Positions 8,791 to 17,956 of a DNA stretch of 53,528 nt are shown here, piece by piece; position 1 is the stretch's first letter; each line of letters opens with the position of its first letter. Both the position numbers and the translations under genes were made by a program. Source of the stretch: Chloroflexota bacterium (GTDB lineage Bacteria; Chloroflexota; Anaerolineae; Anaerolineales; Anaerolineaceae); NCBI GenBank assembly GCA_016838895.1, contig JAEKNU010000025.1, positions 1 through 53,528 of the forward strand. Direction: 5' to 3'. The notes below the pieces were generated by a model. That model was not told where the DNA came from and searched no databases. It saw only the letters and a list, made by a program, of their open reading frames with translations.

Positions 8791-8811
8791 CACCCGTTCA
8801 TTGAACAGGTG
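8791..8811 (+). terminator. weak hairpin after the family B pair
   Basis: A 9-pair stem with one mismatch (CACC then GTTC against GAAC then GGTG) and a 3-base loop. No T-run follows directly, so termination is doubtful. Confidence 0.25.
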
Positions 8812-8879
8812 AGCGGTTCATTTCGGCATTTTATTATTTCGTTGGTTAAAACACTACACTAAGCAAGAAGGAAGATGCA

Positions 8880-9443
8880 ATGAAGAATTTCTACGATGAG
8901 ATTGTAAGACTCACTGAAACGAATGGGGGGAGTTGGGGAATCAATCACACAAAACGGTTGATGAAATTGATTGCGATCATTGCTGATGATCAGGTTTACA
9001 ATGAAGAAGTGTTGTGGATGGCTGCGCATACACATGATTGGGGTGCCTATGCAGGTTGGAGACAAGATGGTGTCGATCATGTTGAGCGATCTCTGCAGGT
9101 AGTGGGGTCGTTTTTAGAGGAAAGGGAATACCAGCAGGAATTAATAGTTGAGGTGCTGGATTGTATTGCAAATCATCATAGCGAGCGGAATGATCTCAGT
9201 TTGGAAGCGACGTTATTACGTGACGCGGATGCAGTGGATTTCCTGGGCGTGGTTGGGGTCATGCGCAACTTTTCACGCAATCCAAAAGACATGCGCAAAG
9301 GTTTTCAAATGGGATTGGAAAAGCGACAAAAATTACCATCAGTCCTGGTATTGCCAAAAGCAAAAGAAATGGCTGAGAAACGAATTGTAGAGATGGATAG
9401 TTTACTATCCTTATTTGAATCAGACAGTTGGGGATATTATTAA
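8880..9443 (+). CDS. HD-domain metal-dependent phosphohydrolase
   Basis: A 187-residue cytoplasmic HD-superfamily protein, expected to hydrolyse a phosphate ester of a nucleotide or similar substrate using bound divalent metal. The metal ligands fit the H...HD...D pattern: H23 in NHTKR, H52-D53 in HTHDW, and Asp in LLRDADAVDFLG. A further HH pair lies in ANHHSERND. This resembles the small stand-alone YedJ-like group rather than RelA/SpoT or HD-GYP proteins. GGAAG lies before the ATG. It is followed after 78 bases by a TfoX-N-domain gene. The substrate cannot be predicted. Confidence 0.8.
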   Translation: MKNFYDEIVRLTETNGGSWGINHTKRLMKLIAIIADDQVYNEEVLWMAAHTHDWGAYAGWRQDGVDHVERSLQVVGSFLEEREYQQELIVEVLDCIANHHSERNDLSLEATLLRDADAVDFLGVVGVMRNFSRNPKDMRKGFQMGLEKRQKLPSVLVLPKAKEMAEKRIVEMDSLLSLFESDSWGYY

Positions 9444-9521
9444 TCCCCTTGAAATCACCTTCTTTTGGGTATGCCATTAAATTATGATAATACTGACCAG
9501 GAAAATACCAGGAGGTTTGAG

Positions 9522-9869
9522 ATGGCATCTTCACAAGATACAATAGACTTTTTGATGGATCAGATTTCTTCAGCAGGGGAAGTTTCTGCGCGAAAGATGT
9601 TTGGCGAATATGGCATTTATTGTGATGGGAAAATGCCAGCCCTGGTATGTGACAATCAATTGTATATCAAACCAACAGAAGAAGGCCGGGCATATATAGG
9701 CGAGGTTGAGGAAGCACCACCTTATCAGGGTGCCAAGCCATATTTTCTGATTTCTGGTGATAAATGGGATGATCAGGAATGGTTAAGCGAATTGATCCGG
9801 ATAACGGCAGAGGTAATTCCTTATCCGAAAAAGAAGAAAAAAGCTAGTGCGAAGACCAACAAAGCTTGA
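9522..9869 (+). CDS. TfoX N-terminal domain protein
   Basis: A 115-residue protein matching the TfoX N-terminal domain: SSAGEVSARKMFGEYGIYCDGKM in the first third, then LVCDNQLYIKPT and ending in a lysine-rich tail (KKKKKASAK). In gamma-proteobacteria TfoX/Sxy activates competence genes with CRP, but stand-alone N-terminal-domain proteins occur widely and have no settled role. An open frame starts at 9465, but AGGAGG at 9510-9515 lies seven bases before the ATG at 9522, which also matches the family start. The basic tail could bind nucleic acid; this is inference. Confidence 0.82.
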   Translation: MASSQDTIDFLMDQISSAGEVSARKMFGEYGIYCDGKMPALVCDNQLYIKPTEEGRAYIGEVEEAPPYQGAKPYFLISGDKWDDQEWLSELIRITAEVIPYPKKKKKASAKTNKA

Positions 9870-9940
9870 CAAATTGAAGTAGAAATTCTAATATAGGCTA
9901 ATGATATTATTCCATTATTGGAAACCAGGTCGGAGGAAAG

Positions 9941-10354
9941 ATGGTTAACTCGGTTATGAATCACATGCAAGTTTTTATTGATTCCCAGCATGTGGATTTT
10001 TATAAAAACCTGTTCACCTTTTTAGGTTGGTCTATATTATATGAAGATAAAGCTGCTGTAAATGTAGGGGACAAAAATGGCATCAGCATCTGGTTTGATC
10101 CAGCCATAAAGGATGTCAAAAATAATTATGACGGTATGGGGATGAATCATCTGGCTTTGTCGGTATCTTCTGAAGAAGATGTGAATAAAACAGTGGATTG
10201 GCTGCGAAAGAACAATATTCCGACATTGTTTGGGACACCCTGCCATCGATTGGATTTTGCAGATGCAAAGGATCAGACTTATTATCAAGTAATGTTTGAA
10301 TCACCTGATAAACTCTTGTTTGAAGTTGTCTATAGTGGTCCATTGAGTGAATAA
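9941..10354 (+). CDS. VOC-superfamily (glyoxalase-fold) protein, copy 1
   Basis: A 137-residue protein of the vicinal oxygen chelate fold: two beta-alpha-beta-beta-beta modules with FLGWSILYED, NGISIWF, the central MGMNHLALSV and the closing DKLLFEVVYSGP. Candidate metal ligands are the early His (NHMQV), the His of MNHLAL and the Glu of LLFEVVY. Members act as lyases, dioxygenases or resistance proteins; the substrate here is unknown. GGAGG lies before the ATG at 9941. It ends in a strong terminator, and a paralogue follows as a separate unit. Confidence 0.85.
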   Translation: MVNSVMNHMQVFIDSQHVDFYKNLFTFLGWSILYEDKAAVNVGDKNGISIWFDPAIKDVKNNYDGMGMNHLALSVSSEEDVNKTVDWLRKNNIPTLFGTPCHRLDFADAKDQTYYQVMFESPDKLLFEVVYSGPLSE

Positions 10355-10363
10355 ACAATAGAG

Positions 10364-10388
10364 GCCTTCCTTCGGGAAGGCTTTTTTT
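10364..10388 (+). terminator. terminator with a TTCG tetraloop between the two VOC genes
   Basis: GCCTTCC (10364-10370), loop TTCG, GGAAGGC (10375-10381), then seven T. A stable tetraloop and an ideal T-run ten bases after the stop codon of the first VOC gene. Confidence 0.95.
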
Positions 10389-10472
10389 ATTCCTCTCTTC
10401 TTGACAAAATAGAACATATGTTTTATTATTGGATTGTCAACTATCATTTCATTAACCTGTATGGAGGGAAAA

Positions 10473-10883
10473 ATGAATTCGTTTTTAGGGCATATGCAGA
10501 TCAATATTGATGTGCAGCACATTGGTTTCTACAAGGAATTCTTTGCATTTCTTGACTGGAAAGTAATATATGAAGATGATTCAGCGATTGCTGTGGCAGA
10601 TAAAAACGGCAGCAGCGTATGGTTTATTCCGACATTGAACAAGGCCAGGAACGATTATGATGGGCTGGGGATGAATCATTTGGCGATTGGTGTGTCATCA
10701 CAGGCAGAAGTAGATCAGGCAGTGGTCTGGTTGGAAAAACAGGGTTTGCCGGCATTGTTTGAAACGCCGCAGCATCGCCCGGATTTTGCTGATTCAGAGG
10801 ATGAGACATACTACCAGGTGATGTTTGAATCGCCCGATAAGATTCTGCTTGAAGTGGTGTACACTGGCCCGAAGCAGGAATAA
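10473..10883 (+). CDS. VOC-superfamily (glyoxalase-fold) protein, copy 2
   Basis: A 136-residue paralogue of the gene at 9941, roughly 60 percent identical by eye and colinear (HMQINIDVQHIGFYKEFF, GMNHLAIGVSS, YYQVMFESPDK, EVVYTGP). The same His, His and Glu candidates are kept. An open frame begins at 10434, but GGAGGG at 10463-10468 points to the ATG at 10473, matching copy 1. The strong terminator between the copies means this one needs its own promoter in the 118-base gap, so the two may be expressed differently. Substrate unknown. Confidence 0.85.
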   Translation: MNSFLGHMQINIDVQHIGFYKEFFAFLDWKVIYEDDSAIAVADKNGSSVWFIPTLNKARNDYDGLGMNHLAIGVSSQAEVDQAVVWLEKQGLPALFETPQHRPDFADSEDETYYQVMFESPDKILLEVVYTGPKQE

Positions 10884-10937
10884 GCGGACAGAAAAAACAA
10901 GGATTAATTCACAGTTGTATTTACGCATTGTAATCAG

Positions 10938-10971
10938 ACCAGCCTGGTTTAAGAAAAATCAGGCTGGTTTT
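10938..10971 (+). terminator. terminator after the second VOC gene
   Basis: ACCAGCCTG (10938-10946) pairs with CAGGCTGGT (10960-10968), 13-base loop, followed by TTT. It lies 54 bases after the stop codon. The remaining bases up to 11132 hold no recognisable gene. Confidence 0.7.
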
Positions 10972-11132
10972 GTCATGCCAATTCATGCCATAAATAAATG
11001 TAATTCCATATGCGGAATTATTATTTTAAAATTGCCAGTACTTTTTTTGATTTTCCAGCGAATGTCATCCCTGGGGGTTGGCAGGTTTGTACTAGCGATG
11101 AAGTGGGTTTGTTGATTCCTGATTCGATAGCA

Positions 11133-13445
11133 TTATTTTGTTTTTATTTTTGTAGAACGCCTGGATTTTCTATTACTTGCCTTATCAAGGTACATATTTG
11201 TATCCGCTTCGATTATCGTTGTGGAGAGTTTCCCTGCTTCTTTAGCAGTAGAAACACCCAATGAGAGACTAAGCGGTTTTCCACTGGGAATCTCATTTTC
11301 CCGTTGAATATTTTCTTGAATACGTTCAACGGTTCTGGCAGCGCCGACTTCATCGATGTTCGGAAGCAGAACGGCAAATTCATCACCACCGATACGGGCG
11401 ACAACATCCTCGGAGCGGAATACTTTATTCAACACTGAAGCAGCCCTTTGCAGCATTTTATCCCCGGCCAGATGCCCCTGGGTATCATTGATGCTTTTCA
11501 AATTATCCACATCTACCATGATCACGCTAATGGGGAATTGTCTGCTATGATCCAGACGAGTCATTTCTTCGTCAAAATATGCGCGATTATATAAACCGGT
11601 TAACGCATCATGACTGCTGATGTAAAGCAATTTTTTCTCAGTCATAAGTCGTTTTGTAATATCGATCATTGAGATAATTATTTTTGATAGATCATTTTCG
11701 TGACCGGGTACAACTGACCATCTAATACTGATATCAATTCGCTTTCCTTGCAGCGTTTGATTAATTCCCTCCCAATTGAACTCGGTTATGCCGTTGGCGA
11801 TATTTACGATTTCTTCCTTAAATATCTCGTAAGATTCATCAACAAAGATTTTTGTAAGGTTACTAAACATTTCTTCTTTTGAAGTTGCACCAAATAATTC
11901 AAGTGTGGCGTTGTTGACATCAAGGATGCGTACTTCTGAGGCGCATTGATGCACGATATCAGGATTATCGGTCAAATAAGTGCGAAAATCTTTTACCCCT
12001 TGATTTCTTAAATCGTCCGTGATTTGCTTTACAACAGAAAAATCTTCTTCCCACAGGGATATCGGAGAATTTTCAAAGAGCAAACGATAACGTTCATTGC
12101 TTTTTTGCAGCATTTCAGCGGCTGTTTTATGTTCAATTGCCAGGGCAATTTGAGTGGAGATAAATTCCAACAAACTCAGATTATCCTGGTTAATTCGGAT
12201 ATCATTCGAATAACTTTGTACGGCAATCACACCCAAAGTACGACCCTCAACAATCAGTGGTGCTCCTAGCCAATCAACCGGGATAGATTTTCCCAGGAGG
12301 ATTTTGTCTTTGGCAGCGAGATTTTTCAATTGCTCTGTATTTACCAGGAGGGGTTTGCCGAGCCCCATGACATATTCGGTCAATCCATTTGTTAGTTTTC
12401 TTTTTAATGGTGGTTTATCGTATTGATCTATATAATATGGAAAACCGATTGTGTTGGTATTTTCATCAAACAAAGCGATAAAGAAATTATCAACTGGAAT
12501 CAATTCACCTAAGATATTATGGATGGAATGATACATATCATCAATAGACTCTGTGGATGAAACGGCTTGAGATATTCTAAAAATTACATCCTGTACTTTT
12601 TCTGCCTTTTGGTATTTTTCAATTTCTTCTTCCAGCCCCAATAAAGTATGCTGTAATTGAGAAGTCATTTGATTAAACATGTTTGCCAATACGCCCAATT
12701 CATCCTTGCTGCGTACGGGAACAATAAAATTTAAATTCCCTTGTGAAACTTTCTCGGCACCTTTTACCAGATCATTTATGGGGGAGGTAAAGAATTGCGC
12801 AATGCGCCAACCGATAAATAAAGCAAATGGTACGATTGCCAAGAATACCAGATAGGCGGTACGTTGTATCCGAGATTCATTGGATTGAACGCTTGATGTG
12901 TCAATATCAATACCGAGATATCCATCTAATTCACCAAACTGGTCATAAATGGGGGCATAACCGCTTAAGAAATTTCCGGAAGTATCTGTTTGAATATCAT
13001 CGGTGATATATGGCATATCAATTAACGTTAAGTCAGCCACAAGCTCTGGATTGTCTTGTTGGTATATGGTGCCGAAATGGTTTTCTGTATCTTCAGAGGC
13101 ATCAACAATATAGATCAGATGTCCATCATCATTAATTCGCAAGGTATAGATTCTTTTGATGATCTTGCTGGTATCTTGAATAGTCTGCAAGCGTACAGCG
13201 ATAACATTGTAAAAAGGACTCTCTTCATCATCTCCATTACGAATTAATGAATGGTAATCACCATCCACTAATGGTATGGAAAAATTCGCTATATCATAGA
13301 AACGTTCCTGAAGACCCTGCCGCTGCATAGCAGATAGTTGAAACATGACACCAATGGTCATTGATCCTGAAACCAATAGAATCAGGAACGCAAATGCAAA
13401 GGTCCATTTAATGCTTATGCTCCAGCTAGTCCACTTTTTTAACAT
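11133..13445 (-). CDS. membrane diguanylate cyclase with periplasmic sensor, HAMP, GAF and PAS domains
   Basis: Expected to make cyclic di-GMP in response to an outside signal. In the 770-residue form: TM1 about 14-36, an extracytoplasmic Cache-like sensor about 37-195, TM2 about 197-219, HAMP about 220-268 (PINDLVKGAEKVSQGNL), a GAF domain about 285-445, a PAS domain about 447-600, and a C-terminal GGDEF domain. The active-site motif GGDEF is intact (686-690) and the inhibitory RxxD site (RSED, 677-680) lies five residues before it, so product feedback is likely. No EAL domain is present. The start at 13445 was preferred to 13490, which would overlap the upstream gene by 31 bases. The upstream binding-protein gene ends 14 bases away, so the two are probably cotranscribed. 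Confidence 0.9.
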   Translation of the reverse strand: MLKKWTSWSISIKWTFAFAFLILLVSGSMTIGVMFQLSAMQRQGLQERFYDIANFSIPLVDGDYHSLIRNGDDEESPFYNVIAVRLQTIQDTSKIIKRIYTLRINDDGHLIYIVDASEDTENHFGTIYQQDNPELVADLTLIDMPYITDDIQTDTSGNFLSGYAPIYDQFGELDGYLGIDIDTSSVQSNESRIQRTAYLVFLAIVPFALFIGWRIAQFFTSPINDLVKGAEKVSQGNLNFIVPVRSKDELGVLANMFNQMTSQLQHTLLGLEEEIEKYQKAEKVQDVIFRISQAVSSTESIDDMYHSIHNILGELIPVDNFFIALFDENTNTIGFPYYIDQYDKPPLKRKLTNGLTEYVMGLGKPLLVNTEQLKNLAAKDKILLGKSIPVDWLGAPLIVEGRTLGVIAVQSYSNDIRINQDNLSLLEFISTQIALAIEHKTAAEMLQKSNERYRLLFENSPISLWEEDFSVVKQITDDLRNQGVKDFRTYLTDNPDIVHQCASEVRILDVNNATLELFGATSKEEMFSNLTKIFVDESYEIFKEEIVNIANGITEFNWEGINQTLQGKRIDISIRWSVVPGHENDLSKIIISMIDITKRLMTEKKLLYISSHDALTGLYNRAYFDEEMTRLDHSRQFPISVIMVDVDNLKSINDTQGHLAGDKMLQRAASVLNKVFRSEDVVARIGGDEFAVLLPNIDEVGAARTVERIQENIQRENEIPSGKPLSLSLGVSTAKEAGKLSTTIIEADTNMYLDKASNRKSRRSTKIKTK

Positions 13446-13459
13446 TTCAAATCCAAAAA

Positions 13460-14413
13460 TTAATTCTCTTGATTGGCTGGTAATAGCCATTTTGTGTAAT
13501 ACGCCTGCGTACTACCATCTGCTTCCATTTCAGTAAGTAATCGATTAATTTCATTAAGCAATGCTTGGTTTTGTTTATTGACCGCAATACCTAAACTGGC
13601 ATGTGAGAGAAATACAACTTCCTGATTGATGTCTTTCACGATACTGATGTTTGACTGATTATCCTTGATGTAATAGAGTGTGTTTAGATAATCGTTAAAC
13701 ACTATATCAACTCTTCCTACTTCCAGATCCAATAATGAATCCAGCGTGTTTTTATACTGAATAATGTTTATTGAAATGCCGTGTTGAATTAAATCTTGAG
13801 CAAATGATTCACCTGTGGCGCCAATTTTGACGCCAACATTTAGCCCTGCTAAATCATTGGTTGAGTGAATTTGTGAAGAAAGATCTGGATGCGTTGCCAT
13901 AACCAAACCGGTCATAAGATAGGGCTGCGAAAAATCAACAATGGATTCTCGTTCTTGGGTGATATACATGCCGGCAATTGTTATGTCAATTTTCTGTTCT
14001 TCCAATGCAGGAAGTAAATTAGCAAATGGCATTTCAACCCATTGAGGTTTTACACCTAATTCTTGTGCTATAGATTCAGCGATATCAACATCCATGCCAA
14101 TGAGATGACCTGTTTCCGGATCACGATATTCAAATGGTTGGGTCAAAGCGGTACCTATAACGATCACGCCTTTTTCCTGAATACCTGCCAGGCTTGAGGG
14201 TGGATTGGATAAATTATCAGGGTTTGGTGGGGGCGGATTATGCGCATTTGTTGAGTTTGCAGGTGAGGGAGGGGTACCTGAACCTGCACAAGCGCTACAA
14301 AATACAAGGAATACTGGGATAACTAAAAACAGGCATCGGAATAGTATATGGTTTTCATCCCGATGCAAATGTAGATTCTTGTGGTTTTGTAAACGTAATA
14401 ATTTAATAATCAT
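13460..14413 (-). CDS. lipoprotein amino-acid-type solute-binding protein (family 3)
   Basis: A 317-residue extracytoplasmic binding protein of the family 3 type that normally feeds polar amino-acid ABC importers. After a longer than usual N-region (27 residues, including HKNLHLHRDE), a hydrophobic stretch ends at a lipobox-like CSAC with Cys42, followed by a Pro/Ser/Asn-rich linker. The domain begins GVIVIGTALTQPFEYRDPETG and contains GMDVDIAESIAQELGV and ITIAGMYIT. No permease or ATPase gene is near; the next gene is a membrane diguanylate cyclase. It may therefore act as a sensor partner rather than a transporter part (inference). No clear ribosome site lies before the ATG. Confidence 0.87.
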   Translation of the reverse strand: MIIKLLRLQNHKNLHLHRDENHILFRCLFLVIPVFLVFCSACAGSGTPPSPANSTNAHNPPPPNPDNLSNPPSSLAGIQEKGVIVIGTALTQPFEYRDPETGHLIGMDVDIAESIAQELGVKPQWVEMPFANLLPALEEQKIDITIAGMYITQERESIVDFSQPYLMTGLVMATHPDLSSQIHSTNDLAGLNVGVKIGATGESFAQDLIQHGISINIIQYKNTLDSLLDLEVGRVDIVFNDYLNTLYYIKDNQSNISIVKDINQEVVFLSHASLGIAVNKQNQALLNEINRLLTEMEADGSTQAYYTKWLLPANQEN

Positions 14414-14583
14414 TTCTATAAATAAATGTCTTATAATATATAATTAATTTTGAGTATTCATAGGATACTCTATAGAAAGTAGATTAATCAAGATAAATCG
14501 CGTAAAAAATTTCTAATTTATCAGATATATATGCAATTTTGATTGATATGGAGTAAATATTACTGGATATGGGGTGGTTTTGC

Positions 14584-15075
14584 TTATAATTTCATTGATT
14601 TAAAGAGAAGAAAGAAACTGTAGACCCCGGTAATACAAAGAAACAGGATAACCAGAAAGGGCAGTTTAAATTCCATATACAATGCCAAGAAACTAATTAA
14701 CCAACCAAAAATTAGGGTAATTAATAATACAAATATATGTTGATTGATCATCCGCTTTGTTGATTCATTAGTGGTCTTGCTCTGTAAATTTTCCTGAAAA
14801 TGGATCAGATCCGAGGTGGCAATTGCAGCTACAGTACCACTTATCAGCCAATGGATAGCGCTGCCGTTCAGAAAGGAAATAATAACTAAAATGAAATAAA
14901 AACTCAGTCCAATAGCTGGCACACTGAATGTTGAACGTTTATTCAAAATAACAAAGAATCCCACAATACTCAGGAGAGCGGCAGTATATATAAGCCATTG
15001 GTCCACATTGGAAAGGAGAAGGCACATCGCTGCGAACAACCCAAATCCAATGGTGAACAGAAGCAGCTTCTTCAC
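14584..15075 (-). CDS. small integral membrane protein, last gene of the MoxR operon
   Basis: A 163-residue, strongly hydrophobic protein with about five predicted membrane segments (near 5-22, 28-45, 50-82, 109-132 and 138-160). No domain is recognised. Its start overlaps the stop of the DUF58 gene by four bases (ATGA), indicating translational coupling and a linked role. It is the last gene of the five-gene unit, and 170 AT-rich bases without a clear terminator separate it from the binding-protein gene downstream. Function unknown. Confidence 0.75.
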   Translation of the reverse strand: MKKLLLFTIGFGLFAAMCLLLSNVDQWLIYTAALLSIVGFFVILNKRSTFSVPAIGLSFYFILVIISFLNGSAIHWLISGTVAAIATSDLIHFQENLQSKTTNESTKRMINQHIFVLLITLIFGWLISFLALYMEFKLPFLVILFLCITGVYSFFLLFKSMKL

Positions 15076-16355
15076 GATTGACTCCCTATTGATTTTGCCT
15101 GCTGAAACTGGCGCAGACTGGATTGTAAAACAGAGTTCAGAGGATGTTGGATTGGCCAGTTAACCACCGATACACCGAGTTGGGTCAGGCTTTTTAGACT
15201 GATTTGACGATCCAGATTGGCAGCCTGGTTTATCAAATGATCGGTAAAGTCCAAGTTGGATGTTGTGATTATGCTACACGGATCCGGACTGAGCAGCATG
15301 AGCGGATACCCATATGCACGTAGTTGTTTGTAAGCTGGCAGATCATTCGCATTGTATGCGCTTACCATGATGATCTGCGCATGGGCAGGGAAGATCCGGA
15401 AGGGTAAAAATTGCAAATGATTCAGTGAAATATACGGCCTTTGCTCAACCAAAGCCAAATTGAATAATATCTTGTTGAGCTGGTTCTTTCCATATCCAGG
15501 GAAGAGATGTACCAGTTTTTGACCAAATATAAGCAAACCAACGCGGTTGCCCTCATGAAGAAAAATATCTGCCAGAGAGGCAACAGCATGGATGCTTTTC
15601 TCAAGCAATTCGTTTTCAATTTCTTCATTATGCCCCAAAGAGCGGGCATTCAATATTAATCCGATATCCGTGATTTCTTCCTGCTCAAATTCATTGCTGT
15701 ATAACTGGTGAGGATTGCGCGCGATTTTGCGCCAATTGAGCCGGCGAAGCTGGTCACCGGATTGGTACTGGCGTACGCCCCACATATCTGTTCCGGATCC
15801 CGCCAGTCGGGCAGGGATATTGCCTGTCAGGTGCAGTGTTTTTTGTGGATGGAGCGGAATATGACGTAATTTGCTGATAGCAGGTTTAACGGTCAGGGTT
15901 GCCAGGGCGGGTAGGATCAGATGTTGTTGATAAATATACAATGGGTCACTGACGATGACGTGTGTGTTTTTCCAGACAAGACTGCCGCGAGTAAAATGAA
16001 ATTGATAAGTCAACGTATAACTTTCACCGGGTGCCAGGAGCAGGTTTTGAGATAATGAACCCTCTGTCAATTGCATGGCAGGGAACAGAGCATCCTGAAT
16101 TTGCAAGTGCAGGGTTTTCGCACCCTGGTTGTACAGGGTCAGGTCTTGTGTGAAATTACCGTGCGATGAATGTTCAGTTTTATGGATTTGTCGTTCTGCT
16201 CTTAGGCTTATTTGTGTAGGACTTAATAAAATACCGCTGAACACATACACCAGGCCGGGCACAGCCAAAATAGCCAGGCGCCCGTTTTTGCTGGTTAATG
16301 CGATCAGGAACAAAGCCAATGAGAGCAGGAGCAGGAATGTTAGTTTTCGGTTCAT
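15072..16355 (-). CDS. DUF58 domain protein
   Basis: A 427-residue protein with two membrane helices at the N-terminus (about 5-45), a beta-rich extracytoplasmic-like part, and the DUF58 signature in the second half: GTDMWGVRQYQSGDQLRRLNWR, followed by a VWA-like region (DIGLILNARS). DUF58 proteins are nearly always partnered with MoxR ATPases and are thought to act in assembly or quality control of cell-surface or metal-containing complexes. The gene starts one base after the MoxR stop and overlaps the next gene by four bases. Length is normal for the family. Confidence 0.9.
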   Translation of the reverse strand: MNRKLTFLLLLSLALFLIALTSKNGRLAILAVPGLVYVFSGILLSPTQISLRAERQIHKTEHSSHGNFTQDLTLYNQGAKTLHLQIQDALFPAMQLTEGSLSQNLLLAPGESYTLTYQFHFTRGSLVWKNTHVIVSDPLYIYQQHLILPALATLTVKPAISKLRHIPLHPQKTLHLTGNIPARLAGSGTDMWGVRQYQSGDQLRRLNWRKIARNPHQLYSNEFEQEEITDIGLILNARSLGHNEEIENELLEKSIHAVASLADIFLHEGNRVGLLIFGQKLVHLFPGYGKNQLNKILFNLALVEQRPYISLNHLQFLPFRIFPAHAQIIMVSAYNANDLPAYKQLRAYGYPLMLLSPDPCSIITTSNLDFTDHLINQAANLDRQISLKSLTQLGVSVVNWPIQHPLNSVLQSSLRQFQQAKSIGSQS

Positions 16356-16356
16356 G

Positions 16357-17337
16357 CTAGGGTGTGATCACTGGTACCGGGATGGTATGTAGAATTTCGT
16401 CAATGATGGCAGCTTCTGCATTCCGGGTACCCCACAGGCTGGGTTCCAATATGATACGGTGTGCCAAAACGGGTTTGGCAAGCAGCTTGACGTCGTCAGG
16501 GATGATGAAATCCCGACCATGCAAGGCTGCCCAGGAACGACTGATTTTCAGTAGCGCCAATGATCCCCGTGGACTGGCACCCACGACTACCTGACGGTGC
16601 AGGCGGGTCTGGTTGACCAGATTGACGATATAGTGCTCAATATCAGCATCTACGTAAACGTTTTCAACAGCCTGCTGCATCCTCAGAAATGTATCTGTAT
16701 CTACGATTGCTTTTAAAGCCACCGTATCCTGTTTACGATCCTGACGACGCTGCAGCATTTCCTGTTCCTCATACGGTTTGGGGTAGCCAATGGATAGCTT
16801 GATCAGGAAGCGATCCAGTTGGGCTTCCGGTAGAGGAAAGATGCCTTCGCTTTCAATGGGGTTTTGCGTGGCGATAACAATGAATGGTGAAGGTAATAAT
16901 AATTGTTCGCCTTCCAAAGAGACCTGATATTCCTGCATGGCTTCCAACAGCGCGGACTGCGTTTTTGGCGAAGCACGGTTGATCTCATCTGCTAGCATCA
17001 TCTGAGTGAAAATCGGTCCTTTACGCAAGGTAAATTTCTCGGCTTTACTGTCAAACACATAACCGCCGGTGATATCGCCTGGCAGCAGATCAGGTGTAAA
17101 TTGTATGCGTTTGAATCCCAGGTCCAATGTTGTAGCAAAAGAATTGGCAATCAAGGTTTTTGCCAGTCCTGGATTGTCTTCCAGGAGGATGTGTCCGCCA
17201 GTGGAAAGCAGTGCAGCCATTATTGTTTCGAGTGCATCTCGTTTACCGATGACGGCTTTTTCTATTTCGATAATGATCTGCTCGGTAATTGATTGGATAT
17301 TAGAAAGGGGAATCGTTTTTATAGGCTGATCCTTCAT
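16357..17337 (-). CDS. MoxR-family AAA+ ATPase
   Basis: A 326-residue cytoplasmic chaperone-like ATPase. Walker A is LLEDNPGLAKT (about residues 56-66), Walker B is LADEINRASPKTQ (about residues 113-125), sensor 1 is VIATQNPIE, and the C-terminal lid contains GASPRGSLALLK. The family works with DUF58/VWA partners on protein complex maturation. GGAGGT lies five bases before the ATG. The gene overlaps the end of the upstream membrane-protein gene by 38 bases. Expected partners are encoded on both sides (DUF58 downstream, DUF4129 upstream). Confidence 0.95.
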   Translation of the reverse strand: MKDQPIKTIPLSNIQSITEQIIIEIEKAVIGKRDALETIMAALLSTGGHILLEDNPGLAKTLIANSFATTLDLGFKRIQFTPDLLPGDITGGYVFDSKAEKFTLRKGPIFTQMMLADEINRASPKTQSALLEAMQEYQVSLEGEQLLLPSPFIVIATQNPIESEGIFPLPEAQLDRFLIKLSIGYPKPYEEQEMLQRRQDRKQDTVALKAIVDTDTFLRMQQAVENVYVDADIEHYIVNLVNQTRLHRQVVVGASPRGSLALLKISRSWAALHGRDFIIPDDVKLLAKPVLAHRIILEPSLWGTRNAEAAIIDEILHTIPVPVITP

Positions 17338-17956
17338 AGGGTACCTCCAAAGTTTTTTGCAACCAGGTTAGCATTTGGTGTATCTTTTGTTGTTCATGGG
17401 AAACCCAAAGCTGACGAATCCATATCGGCAAGGTATGGGAGATGCTTTTAACGAGCCTGGCGAAACGGTTTTTCCAGGTGAATGCTGGGGGTAAAAAATA
17501 CCGATAAACAAAATCCGGGAAATCGTACTCATATTGTTGCATCCGTTTTTTGACTTCATCCATGCTGCTGCGTTCCTGTTGTGCCAATCCGAAAAGCATC
17601 AACTTTTCCAGTTCAAAACGCAGTGCATCCTCTTTGGCGGGATTACCAGCGGCTTCGTATAGCAGCGATTTCCAGAATGTTGTGCCTTTAATTTCTTTGC
17701 TATTGGCCTTCTCGGTGTATGCTGTCTGATTTACGGTTTTGTTGGGCATAAAGCGTAATAAGAGAAAGATGGAACCCCAAATGAGTGTTTGCCAGTAGAT
17801 GTTCTGGTTTACGCTGATCAGCACACGCCAGACAGCCCAAAACAACAATGCGGTGGGTTCAATAATGTTCACCAAAATAAAGGTGCGGAAGACAATCCCT
17901 ACAGTGAGTATCGTAGATAATGACAGAATGAACATCAATTGACGTTTTCGCTTCAT
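17300..17956 (-). CDS. membrane-anchored protein of the MoxR operon, unknown family
   Basis: A 218-residue protein with two membrane segments (about 8-27 and 32-70) followed by a soluble, basic and aromatic-rich region of about 140 residues (MQQYEYDFPDFVYRYFLP and later LWVSHEQQKIHQML). No domain is recognised. It starts with a four-base overlap (ATGA) with the DUF4129 gene and runs 38 bases into the MoxR gene, so it is translationally coupled on both sides and probably belongs to the same complex. It occupies the slot where related operons often have an extra membrane protein. Confidence 0.75.
   Translation of the reverse strand: MKRKRQLMFILSLSTILTVGIVFRTFILVNIIEPTALLFWAVWRVLISVNQNIYWQTLIWGSIFLLLRFMPNKTVNQTAYTEKANSKEIKGTTFWKSLLYEAAGNPAKEDALRFELEKLMLFGLAQQERSSMDEVKKRMQQYEYDFPDFVYRYFLPPAFTWKNRFARLVKSISHTLPIWIRQLWVSHEQQKIHQMLTWLQKTLEVPYEGSAYKNDSPF

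Noticed and set aside
13446..13490. Longer diguanylate cyclase start at 13490
   Set aside because: It would overlap the binding-protein gene by 31 bases and add a hydrophilic stretch before the signal anchor; the ATG at 13445 gives a 14-base gap.
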